DNA of 8,943 nucleotides from Flavobacteriaceae bacterium (lineage in GTDB: Bacteria > Bacteroidota > Bacteroidia > Flavobacteriales > Flavobacteriaceae). Positions within the stretch are counted from its first letter, which is position 1; the number at the start of each line of letters is the position of its first letter. The notes under the pieces are model-generated. The model saw only the letters and a program-made list of their open reading frames with translations. It searched no databases and was not told the DNA's origin. A program made the translations under genes and the position numbers. The DNA lies in contig JABDPL010000027.1 in the NCBI GenBank assembly GCA_013042825.1, positions 1-8,943 on the forward strand, written 5' to 3'. Shown in pieces: positions 1 through 6,564 of the stretch.

Positions 1-444
1 GTATCCCACAGAAGGAAATATCTGGGTAATAAGGATAATTACGCCAATGGCAGTCATAAAGCCCGATACCACAGGATATGGAATATACCTGATATACTGT
101 CCTAAACCGATCACACCAAGTCCGATCTGCATGATTCCTGCCAGCAAAAAAACCGTTAGAATAGCCGGTAAGGCCTTGTTAATATCACCATCGTTTGCAG
201 CGACTATTCCGGCAATTACAACCATACTTACCGCGGTCATCGGAGCAGTTGGTCCGGATATTTGCGTATTAGTCCCCCCAAAAAGGGCCGCAAAAAAGCT
301 GATAAAAATGGCGCCGTATAAACCTGCACTTGGTCCAAGGCCGGAAGAAACCCCAAAGGCAAGTGCCAGGGGAAGAGCTACTATTCCTGCAGTTATACCT
401 CCGAATGCATCACCTTTGATATTTGAAAACAGTCCTTTTATCAC
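1..444 (-). CDS. SulP-family inorganic anion transporter, N-terminal part (cut by window edge)
   Basis: The reading frame runs off position 1 and gives the first 148 residues of a polytopic inner-membrane protein. A TAA lies two codons before the GTG at 442-444 and the first in-frame ATG is about 60 codons in, so GTG is the likely start. Visible SulP features are the G-G-I-T-A-G-I-V-A-L-P-L-A-L-A-F helix at residues 15-30, a glycine-rich turn at 31-44, the Q-I-S-G-P-T-A-P-M-T segment at 61-70 (SulP anion-site region), and Y-I-P-Y-P-V-V-S-G-F at 120-129. SulP proteins carry sulfate, bicarbonate or other anions, often coupled to Na+ or H+; the substrate cannot be read here. The missing part should hold the remaining helices and possibly a STAS domain. 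It is the last visible gene of the cluster, 25 nt after the DUF2490 gene. It is clearly divergent from the SulP protein at 1987-3564, so it is not a recent duplicate. The family call is secure. Confidence 0.93.
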   Translation of the reverse strand, partial: MIKGLFSNIKGDAFGGITAGIVALPLALAFGVSSGLGPSAGLYGAIFISFFAALFGGTNTQISGPTAPMTAVSMVVIAGIVAANDGDINKALPAILTVFLLAGIMQIGLGVIGLGQYIRYIPYPVVSGFMTAIGVIILITQIFPSVGY

Positions 445-469
445 GATTTAATAATTTGAGTTGGTTTTC

Positions 470-1153
470 TCAGAAAGATACAAAAGTTATGATGTTCAGC
501 TGGTCCCGGCTACTACTTTCAAAGAATTGATTCATGTATCCCAATTCGAATCGAACAGTTTTGTTCAGCTGGTATCCCAGACCGCCATATAACCGGTTTC
601 TATCGAATACGGCAGATTCTCCGTTAAGAAAAACCTCATCGTATATCGACAGATACCAGGGCCCTGTCCCGGATTCATCGGATTTTAACGGGATATTAAA
701 ACTCAAAAAATATCGGAATCGAAGCCTAAAATCCGATTCAACAAAACGCTGCTCAAAACGATAGCGATGGGTCAACTTCACCCGGCCAAGCTGTTGTTTC
801 GTAAGGAACTGCTGATAGATCCGATGTTCATTGACCTGGACTTTATCATCAGAATCCCCCACATAATTCTCTGAAGCGATAAAACCATAACCCAATAACA
901 GGTTATGGTTATTTTTACCCAGGTTATATCCTACCCCTGTACGAAGCAACAGTTGTTCCAGGTCTCCAATGGCATCATAGTTTCTGTACTGAACCTCATG
1001 ATGCCAGTTCCATTTTGGGTTGAACTGTTTGTTTCCTAAATAAATGATCCAATTTCCAAAATCGGAGTCCTGAGCCTTTACCATTAACGGGAACAAAAGG
1101 CAACAGATAATCAGAACATTACATTTGATTTTAAAATCTCTTTTTATTTTCAC
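470..1153 (-). CDS. DUF2490-type outer-membrane beta-barrel protein
   Basis: The product has 227 residues. The start is GTG at 1151-1153; it gives a proper signal peptide (basic K-I-K-R-D-F-K-I-K, hydrophobic residues 11-24, likely cleavage after V-K-A at 25-27), and no in-frame ATG lies nearby (the overlapping ATG at 1155-1153 is followed directly by TGA in another frame). The mature part is a series of alternating amphipathic strands rich in Tyr, Phe, Arg and Leu: H-H-E-V-Q-Y-R-N-Y (51-59), L-L-L-R-T-G-V-G-Y (68-76), E-H-R-I-Y-Q-Q-F (109-116), H-R-Y-R-F-E-Q-R-F (129-137) and D-R-N-R-L-Y-G-G-L-G-Y (184-194). The chain ends in Phe (F-V-S-F), as expected for a BAM-inserted barrel. These features match DUF2490, a Bacteroidota/Proteobacteria outer-membrane family of unknown function. 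Its place between a Usp-like gene and a SulP gene (18 and 25 nt gaps) suggests a role as outer-membrane pore or sensor for the same substrate; that is inference. Small OmpW/OprF-like barrels are the alternative. Confidence 0.85.
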   Translation of the reverse strand: MKIKRDFKIKCNVLIICCLLFPLMVKAQDSDFGNWIIYLGNKQFNPKWNWHHEVQYRNYDAIGDLEQLLLRTGVGYNLGKNNHNLLLGYGFIASENYVGDSDDKVQVNEHRIYQQFLTKQQLGRVKLTHRYRFEQRFVESDFRLRFRYFLSFNIPLKSDESGTGPWYLSIYDEVFLNGESAVFDRNRLYGGLGYQLNKTVRFELGYMNQFFESSSRDQLNIITFVSF

Positions 1154-1171
1154 ATGAGATATATTAATCCA

Positions 1172-1975
1172 CTAAGCCATTTTTGCTTGCTCGTTTGAAA
1201 GCAGAATAGGAACATCAATTCTTCTTATAAGTTCTGAAATTTTATTGTATTTCGAATGCTCTCCCGTTTTTCTTCTGTTTAAAAATGCCAAATTGACGTT
1301 GCTTATTGACAAATAATTAGCTAGATTCTTTATTGAATTAGCATTTTGTTCAAATACGAATTCCACCGGTTTATCATTACTTATCAAATCTTGATTTTCT
1401 GATTTCTTTCCAATTTTAAAGGCTTTTAACGGGGTCATGGTCTTCGCCATCAGTGCTTCCTCCAACGCCATGGTCGGATATTCAGAATAATCGTCAAGCA
1501 ACCCTAAAGATAAGGGAGTATCTGGTTCCAACACTTTTTTATCAGAAGTTATCAGGATTGACCCCTTGAATGTTTTAAGGATGAATTCGGTTATGTTATC
1601 ATCGGAAATCTTTAACGGGCCTGGCTTTCGTTTACCCAAAACAATAATATCCGGGTTCGATTTCCTTATATATTTCTCTAATTCAGACTTTATATTGCCA
1701 AAAGAAAACGATGAGTCTATCTTCACATCATACGCATTAGAGACCGTTTCCAACAGTTCTTTGATCTTCTTTGCTGTTGAAACATGCTGTTTGACAAGCG
1801 TTCTTCTGGCGGCGAATTCGTTTTCTTGCTTGATAATTTCAGTTGGTTTCTTAACATGGAAGAATTCCACTTTTGCATCTAACATCTTTGCCAGGCTGGC
1901 TGTGCTCTTTAAGGTACTTATTGTTGATTTTTTTAAATCGGAAAGCACTAGAATTTTGAATTTTTTTTCTTTCAT
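1172..1975 (-). CDS. divergent tandem universal-stress-protein (Usp) family protein
   Basis: The protein has 267 residues, no signal peptide and no membrane segment, so it should be cytoplasmic. It looks like two Usp folds in tandem, the usual Bacteroidota length. The first covers about residues 5-143: strand K-I-L-V-L-S-D (7-13), helix 18-32, strand V-E-F-F-H-V (36-41), a long helix 48-80, then D-I-I-V-L-G-K-R (109-116) and G-S-I-L-I-T (138-143). The second, about 153-260, is more decayed: L-S-L-G-L-L-D-D-Y (155-163), V-N-L-A-F-L-N-R-R (227-235) and V-P-I-L-L-S (255-260). In place of the ATP-binding G-2x-G-9x-G(S/T) pattern, domain 1 keeps G114 and G138-S139 but has K117 where the second Gly belongs, so nucleotide binding is doubtful. 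ATG at 1973-1975 starts it, 11 nt after the SulP stop. Co-location with transporters fits a regulator of transport, as known for some Usp proteins; the partner here is inferred. Confidence 0.82.
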   Translation of the reverse strand: MKEKKFKILVLSDLKKSTISTLKSTASLAKMLDAKVEFFHVKKPTEIIKQENEFAARRTLVKQHVSTAKKIKELLETVSNAYDVKIDSSFSFGNIKSELEKYIRKSNPDIIVLGKRKPGPLKISDDNITEFILKTFKGSILITSDKKVLEPDTPLSLGLLDDYSEYPTMALEEALMAKTMTPLKAFKIGKKSENQDLISNDKPVEFVFEQNANSIKNLANYLSISNVNLAFLNRRKTGEHSKYNKISELIRRIDVPILLSNEQAKMA

Positions 1976-1986
1976 AATATTTGAGT

Positions 1987-3564
1987 TTAAACAATTTTTG
2001 GATTTAGTTTAAAGAATTCGATAAAACTGTCCGGGTTTTCAATAACGCCTCGTTCGGAAATCAAATGGATATCGATATGTCGTTCTTTTGCCTTAAAGGC
2101 AAAATCCTCCAAAATCTCGATGATATCGTTGTCCAAATAACGCGTTTTTCTAACATCAAGCTCTAAATAGGTGTCTCTTGGAAGGCTGTCTAATTCATTC
2201 AGAATAGCACCTTTGTTAAAAAAAGTCACTTCCTCAGCCAGGGTCATTTTTATCTTGTGTTTTCCATTACTTTTATCCTCGATATGCAAAAAGTGAGAGT
2301 TTTGGTAGCTTTTGATAAGTATTACTACAATACCAACTGCCAGACCCAGCCCAATTCCTTTCAACAGGTCGGTAAAGACTATTCCGAGAACAGTTACAAT
2401 AAACGGAATGAATTGGTTTCCTCCCAGTTCATACATCTTTCTAAATAGGGCCGGCTTCGCCAACTTATAACCCACAACCAGCAGAACCGCTGCCAATACA
2501 GCAATAGGAATGATATTAAGCAACCTGGGGATCAGTATTACGGACCCCAGCAGGAAAAATCCGTGAATGATTGCAGACATCTTTGTCTTTCCTCCCGATT
2601 GGATATTCGCAGAACTTCTTACAATAACCTGGGTTATGGGAAGCCCTCCTATAAAGCCAGAAATCATATTTCCGGCACCTTGTGCGAATAATTCGCGATT
2701 TGTTGGAGTAACCCGTTTTTCAGGGTCTAACTTGTCTGTGGCCTCTACACAAAGTAAGGTCTCCAAACTGGCAACAATGGCTATTGTTGCACCCGTAATC
2801 CAAACGGCTGGATTGGTAATTTCAGAGAAATTAGGAAATGAGAACTGGGCCAAAAATGAAGAAGTATCTTCAGGAACGGGTACCGTAACCAGTTGGGTGG
2901 CTTTTATTCCTATACTGGAATCCTGGGTGAAAATGTAGTATAAAATTCCGAATACTACAGCCACTAATGGACCTTGAATAAGTTTAAATATTTTAAACTT
3001 CTTTCCTAAATACAATTCCCAGAACAATAGGATTCCTAGTGAAATTACAGAAACTATAATCGCTCCCGGGGTAATGTATTCCAACATATTGATCAATTCG
3101 GAAAAGGTGTTTTCCCCGTCAACCTGGTTGAAGGCAAAGTCTCCTTCAAGGGTTTTATCGTACCCAAATACATGAGGTATTTGTTTTAAAAAGATAATAA
3201 TTCCGATTCCTGTAAGCATGCCCTTGATCACAGATGAGGGAAAATAGTAACCGATAATCCCTGCCCTAAGAACACCTAGCAATAACTGAAGCGCCCCTCC
3301 GATAACAACGGCCAACAGAAAAGTTTCCCAACTGCCTAAAGTGGCAATAGCTCCTAATACAATCACGGCTAATCCTGCAGCCGGACCACTTACTCCCACT
3401 TGGGAACCACTAAGGCTTCCAACAACAATTCCTCCTACAATTCCCGCTATTAAACCCGAGAAAAGCGGGGCCCCGCTGGCCAACGCAATACCCAGACAAA
3501 GGGGTAAAGCCACGAAAAATACGACAATACTCGAAGGCAAGTCGTTCTTGATATACTTGAACAT
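1987..3564 (-). CDS. SulP-family inorganic anion transporter with C-terminal STAS domain
   Basis: The product is a 525-residue inner-membrane transporter of normal SulP length. I chose ATG at 3562-3564, giving M-F-K-Y-I-K-N-D-L-P, because the upstream in-frame GTG at 3601-3603 would put 13 odd residues and a perfect hairpin inside the coding region. Hydrophobic helices fill about 13-420. Signature stretches are V-S-G-P-A-A-G-L (58-65), S-L-E-T-L-L-C-V-E-A-T-D (266-277), L-P-I-T-Q-V-I-V-R-S-S-A-N (308-320) and G-Y-K-L-A-K-P (365-371). A soluble STAS domain follows, about 435-520, with L-E-L-D (467-470), D-V-R-K-T (470-474) and L-D-N-D (477-480) at the place where related domains carry a conserved D-S/D-x motif. 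In Bacteroidota this subtype is, as I recall, often found beside carbonic anhydrase genes, which would favour bicarbonate; no such gene is seen here and sulfate remains possible. It leads the cluster and is followed 11 nt later by the Usp-like gene. Confidence 0.95.
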   Translation of the reverse strand: MFKYIKNDLPSSIVVFFVALPLCLGIALASGAPLFSGLIAGIVGGIVVGSLSGSQVGVSGPAAGLAVIVLGAIATLGSWETFLLAVVIGGALQLLLGVLRAGIIGYYFPSSVIKGMLTGIGIIIFLKQIPHVFGYDKTLEGDFAFNQVDGENTFSELINMLEYITPGAIIVSVISLGILLFWELYLGKKFKIFKLIQGPLVAVVFGILYYIFTQDSSIGIKATQLVTVPVPEDTSSFLAQFSFPNFSEITNPAVWITGATIAIVASLETLLCVEATDKLDPEKRVTPTNRELFAQGAGNMISGFIGGLPITQVIVRSSANIQSGGKTKMSAIIHGFFLLGSVILIPRLLNIIPIAVLAAVLLVVGYKLAKPALFRKMYELGGNQFIPFIVTVLGIVFTDLLKGIGLGLAVGIVVILIKSYQNSHFLHIEDKSNGKHKIKMTLAEEVTFFNKGAILNELDSLPRDTYLELDVRKTRYLDNDIIEILEDFAFKAKERHIDIHLISERGVIENPDSFIEFFKLNPKIV

Positions 3565-3578
3565 AAATAAAGATTTGC

Positions 3579-3594
3579 CCCGGTGAATACCGGG
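3579..3594 (-). promoter_or_regulatory. perfect hairpin in the leader of the SulP gene
   Basis: The 16 bases CCCGGTGAATACCGGG (plus strand) form a perfect inverted repeat with 6-bp arms (five of the six pairs G-C) and a 4-base loop. It ends 14 nt before the SulP ATG, in an otherwise AT-rich 67-nt gap, and begins 37 nt after the stop of the small-protein gene. In the minus-strand transcript it is followed by GCAAATCTTTATTT, which has U-rich patches but no continuous U tract, so it would be a poor intrinsic terminator. It could be an attenuator, an RNA-stability element or a translational control hairpin close to the ribosome entry site, or a DNA-level operator. Function is not shown. Confidence 0.45.
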
Positions 3595-3631
3595 AATTAA
3601 CACTAATTCTTAACTAAAAAAATAAATCGAA

Positions 3632-3940
3632 TTAAATGTTCGCAGGTTCCGGTGGGGGAGAAATAAGCTCGTTGTAAAGTGAAGAGTAGAGATTTGCATA
3701 GTGATGTAGTATCAATAAATCCCTGTCTGATGATTCGAGCCCGGCTCTGAAATTCATTTCAGCGATCTCAAATTCAAGATCTTTAACCGACTCGTTGCCT
3801 TTTTTTTCTTCTTCTTCGCTCGCATCGATAAACACCGTGATGTCATATTCCTGATCACAGACCTGCACTATAAGCGGAGCAGAGACAAATGCCATGAATA
3901 GTATTGCCAGAACGGCTGCTATTTGCGAACGTTTTATCAT
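3632..3940 (-). CDS. small membrane or secreted protein, function unknown
   Basis: I do not recognise a named family. The 102-residue product begins M-I-K-R-S-Q followed by a hydrophobic stretch at 7-26 that could be a signal peptide or a single membrane anchor; no strong signal-peptidase site is obvious, though S-A-P near 20-22 is possible. A single Cys is at 28. Next comes an acidic block S-E-E-E-E-K-K at 41-47, then a predicted helical region (51-90) and a proline-rich tail S-P-P-P-E-P (94-99). ATG at 3938-3940 is the start. Codon use resembles the neighbours and the frame is intact, and a TATATTTG element lies 19 nt upstream, so I take it as real. It sits between batE (59 nt gap) and the SulP cluster (67 nt gap) and might belong to either transcript or be independent. 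Small flavobacterial proteins of this layout are familiar to me only as hypothetical proteins. Confidence 0.75.
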   Translation of the reverse strand: MIKRSQIAAVLAILFMAFVSAPLIVQVCDQEYDITVFIDASEEEEKKGNESVKDLEFEIAEMNFRAGLESSDRDLLILHHYANLYSSLYNELISPPPEPANI

Positions 3941-4011
3941 GATTGGTTACGTTAATAGCAAATATATCATAACCCCCAAAGTAAAACGTTAAATAAAATT
4001 TAAAAAACGTT
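3928..4011. repeat. cluster of ACGT-centred near-palindromes
   Basis: Within 84 bases there are three copies of the palindromic core AACGTT, at 3928-3933, 3985-3990 and 4006-4011, and one near match TTACGTTAA at 3947-3955. The second and third share AAAACGTT in the same orientation, and the first is its reverse complement. ACGT centres are 20, 37 and 21 nt apart. They flank the candidate promoter and overlap the ends of batE and of the small gene. This could be an operator array or just an effect of AT-rich composition; the two copies inside coding ends (N-V-F of BatE; K-R-S of the small protein) weaken the case. Confidence 0.2.
3959..3966 (-). promoter_or_regulatory. candidate Bacteroidota -7 promoter element (TATATTTG)
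   Basis: The minus strand reads TATATTTG, an exact fit to the TAnnTTTG -7 consensus of Bacteroidota primary sigma promoters. It lies 19 nt upstream of the ATG of the small-protein gene and would give a leader of roughly a dozen bases. No good -33 TTTG sits at the usual distance: the nearest, at 3977-3980, leaves a spacer of only 10 nt. The element is therefore tentative. If active it would start a transcript covering the small gene and perhaps the SulP cluster, separate from the bat operon. Confidence 0.3.
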
Positions 4012-4764
4012 CAATAATTTGATGTCTTCAATGGAGATCCATCCGGTTTTGCCATCGCTCAGGCGAATTTTGTACCAATTTTCATCATAGGCCTCCAAAA
4101 CCTGGATCTTGGTGCCCTCATGAAGATTGAAAACGATCTCACTTCTTAAGTTCGGGTCGGAACGAACCTCCGATTCCTGGGCAAATACAATAGCCGGATT
4201 GTCTCTCTTTTCACTATCAAATCTCTGAAAAGCAAAGGTCAATACGCATAGAGATAAGGCCAGGCTAACAAAACTGCCTAGAAAGAGAAATCGCTTCTTA
4301 TTGGTTGAAACCGAAAAATAATACATGAGGAAGAGTAATACGAACAACAGCATCAAGGTCACTGCCAATATGGCCCAGGTATCATAGGAGAAGGATTCGA
4401 CAATAGAACTATATACTTTGCTTATCCCGATCTCCGGAACGGTATCAATGGCATCGATGGTCATATTCTGAGCAAAGGCCAGGTTATTTTGGATATCGGC
4501 ATCCTTTGGGTCCAGTTGCAGGGCTTTTTCGTAATAAAAAATGCTGGGCGCCACCTGATTTGTTTTGTAATAGCAATTACCCAGGTTGAAATAGAGTTCA
4601 GCCGAATGTAAATCCGCATCAAGTATCGATTCATAAAGTTGAATAGCGTCCTGATAGCGCCCTTCATTATATGCGCTATTCCCGGCATAAAATGCTTCAA
4701 TACCAGATTGAGCGCTAAGCTGGAGCGAGCAAACGATTAACGATATTGAAAGAATACTTCTCAT
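4000..4764 (-). CDS. batE: BatE: TPR and SH3-like domain membrane protein
   Basis: The product has 254 residues. A signal peptide covers about 1-18 (cleavage near L-S-A-Q). At least two tetratricopeptide repeats follow at about 21-90, with typical A-Y-N-E-G-R-Y-Q-D-A (31-40), A-E-L-Y-F-N-L-G-N-C-Y-Y-K (55-67) and A-P-S-I-F-Y-Y-E-K-A-L-Q-L-D-P (72-86). Two membrane helices lie at about 129-150 and 158-179. An SH3-like (SH3b) domain lies at 190-250 with V-R-S-D-P (200-204), N-W-Y-K-I-R (229-234) and T-G-W-I-S (240-244). Signal, TPR, membrane pair, then SH3b is the BatE layout. The gene begins 18 nt after batD and ends the bat series. The SH3b domain after the second helix is predicted to face the periplasm together with the TPRs, where both could bind partner proteins; BatE is known genetically in Bacteroides aerotolerance but has no assigned biochemical activity. 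Confidence 0.92.
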   Translation of the reverse strand: MRSILSISLIVCSLQLSAQSGIEAFYAGNSAYNEGRYQDAIQLYESILDADLHSAELYFNLGNCYYKTNQVAPSIFYYEKALQLDPKDADIQNNLAFAQNMTIDAIDTVPEIGISKVYSSIVESFSYDTWAILAVTLMLLFVLLFLMYYFSVSTNKKRFLFLGSFVSLALSLCVLTFAFQRFDSEKRDNPAIVFAQESEVRSDPNLRSEIVFNLHEGTKIQVLEAYDENWYKIRLSDGKTGWISIEDIKLLNVF

Positions 4765-4782
4765 TTTTAGATGTTGACCCTT

Positions 4783-6564
4783 TTAACGGATCTGCTTATC
4801 GATATTTGAAATTACCTTCGATGCCTTTTCATAATCTTCCTGCATAGCAGCCCTGGTGCTGGGCGTGAATCTGGCAATCTCACAACTCTGCAAAAGCTGA
4901 AGAAAACCAGTTACAGTTTCATCAGCAACCTTTCTGCCTCTGAGAAGTTCATCGATCTTCTCTTTACTGAATTCTGATGTTTCCAAATTGATCTTAGCCT
5001 TGAGATAATTGTGCAAGGCCATATGCAGCGCTTCATAAAACTCTTCTTTATCGCCTATGGCTTGTCTTGCTTCACCAAGGAATTTTCGGGCCAGCCTGTC
5101 TGCCTGACGTTTCTTATTCCCCAATAGGTCATTTTCCCTGGCTTCCTGTCTTCGCCTGACTAAAATAGCTAACGGAATTGCCAGTATAGGTGCTAAAAGA
5201 CTGGTCCAGAACAACTTGCTTTTAAAAAATGTGCTTTTTTCAGTACTCACAAGTTCCGTATTGGTCTTAAATGTCGCAAACAGGTTGGCTGCGGTTACAA
5301 TTTCCTTTTTAGTATTTACTGTTTCGGCATTGACCGCATTGTTTAAAGGTCCTTCATCTACATTGATGACCAGTTCTTTTGAGGAGATGGTTTCATATCG
5401 CTCAGTCTTCGGATTGAAATAGGAGAACGAAATGCTGGGAATGGGATAACGCCCCTGGTATGAGGGAACAATGGTATAGGAATCAGATATCTTACCCTGC
5501 ATGCCTCCTAGATTGGTCTGCACGCGCTCATCATGCTCAGGTTCGTAGACCTCAAGTGAACTGGGTAGATTGAGTTTCGGTAATTTAAAAAGCTTCAGGT
5601 TTCCCTTGCCCGATACCTCAACTTTGGCTACAAGGGCTTCACTTGCTTTTAATTCATCTTTGGTCGTGGACACAAAAAATGAAAACTCGCCTACAGCACC
5701 ATTAAAGTTTACTGGCTTGTTAGCTTCAGGCAATGGTTTCACCCTTATTGTGCGATTACCAGCTGCAACGGTCTTATTAACCTTACGCATTATCCTGCCG
5801 CCAAAGATATCCCGCCTGTTCGAAGGCACTTCAACAGTGATATCCATAACAAGAGGTTCAATATCTAATTTTCCCGTCTTCTGCGGGTATAAAACAGTCT
5901 TACGCAAGACAACAAAGCGGTAATCCTCTCCTTTGTAGGAACCATTCTGTACTTTAATACCTTTCATATCGATATTCTGGCTCCAAAAATCATTATATCT
6001 CGGATTGTCTATCTCTCTCCAATTGCTCACCCCCAGATTTGGCGAAACATAAAGCTTATAAACCACATATATAGCCTCGTTGATGTAGGGGTTGGTTTTG
6101 GAGACCTCGGCCACGAGGTGAATGTTCTGAGAAACGATATAATCAGGATCATTGGGATCCCTAGGCTTGCTAACTGCTGCCGTTACCTCAACCGTAATCG
6201 GTATGGTTTTGTAAATATTCCCGTTGATCTCTGTAGTAGCCTGGCCTATGGTAAAGGTTCCTCTTTTTTTCGGAGCCAGGAAATAACTGTAAGTCTTTGA
6301 ATAGGTGCGCTTCCCATTGATCCATGAATTGCTTATGGAATGATTCGGGCCTCCAACAACCGTAAAATTTTCGAAACTGGGTGGATTGAAATTATCCCCA
6401 TCCTTGTTCATGACAAAATCAACTCGTAATCGCTCATTGATCCCAAGGCTTTTCTTGCTCAATTTGGCTTCAAATTTGACCTCTTGAATTTCATCCTGAG
6501 CAAGAACAGGACCTGCGCTTAAAAGAAAACTTATGCTTAATATGATCCCAAAGATTTTCATCAT
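4783..6564 (-). CDS. batD: BatD: large periplasmic beta-rich protein with membrane anchor
   Basis: The product has 593 residues, typical for BatD (oxygen tolerance family). A signal peptide covers 1-22 (cleavage after V-L-A). A long periplasmic beta-rich section of repeated Ig-like units runs about 25-440, including the conserved S-G-K-G-N-L-K-L-F-K-L-P segment at 318-329. One membrane helix lies at about 450-469, followed by R-R-R and a cytoplasmic helical tail at 470-593 with F-Y-E-A-L-H-M-A-L-H-N-Y-L (509-521), a stretch also seen in related Bat proteins. The gene starts directly at the batC stop: TAA is followed immediately by ATG-ATG, so either Met may serve, and the two genes are very probably translationally coupled. 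BatE follows 18 nt later. The protein is expected to bridge the periplasmic parts of BatA/BatB/BatC; this role is inferred from architecture, as no activity is known. Confidence 0.95.
   Translation of the reverse strand: MMKIFGIILSISFLLSAGPVLAQDEIQEVKFEAKLSKKSLGINERLRVDFVMNKDGDNFNPPSFENFTVVGGPNHSISNSWINGKRTYSKTYSYFLAPKKRGTFTIGQATTEINGNIYKTIPITVEVTAAVSKPRDPNDPDYIVSQNIHLVAEVSKTNPYINEAIYVVYKLYVSPNLGVSNWREIDNPRYNDFWSQNIDMKGIKVQNGSYKGEDYRFVVLRKTVLYPQKTGKLDIEPLVMDITVEVPSNRRDIFGGRIMRKVNKTVAAGNRTIRVKPLPEANKPVNFNGAVGEFSFFVSTTKDELKASEALVAKVEVSGKGNLKLFKLPKLNLPSSLEVYEPEHDERVQTNLGGMQGKISDSYTIVPSYQGRYPIPSISFSYFNPKTERYETISSKELVINVDEGPLNNAVNAETVNTKKEIVTAANLFATFKTNTELVSTEKSTFFKSKLFWTSLLAPILAIPLAILVRRRQEARENDLLGNKKRQADRLARKFLGEARQAIGDKEEFYEALHMALHNYLKAKINLETSEFSKEKIDELLRGRKVADETVTGFLQLLQSCEIARFTPSTRAAMQEDYEKASKVISNIDKQIR

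Noticed and set aside
47..451. A 134-codon plus-strand ORF at the left edge
   Set aside because: It is the antisense shadow of the SulP N-terminus, whose minus-strand translation shows clear family signatures. The plus-strand product is Ala/Pro-rich and matches nothing recognisable.
3565..3603. N-terminal extension of the SulP protein from GTG at 3601-3603
   Set aside because: The added 13 residues are not SulP-like, the region contains a perfect hairpin, and ATG at 3562-3564 gives a normal SulP beginning.
4461..4700. Minus-strand 79-codon ORF within batE
   Set aside because: It is an out-of-frame reading of the TPR region of batE, with no sensible features of its own.
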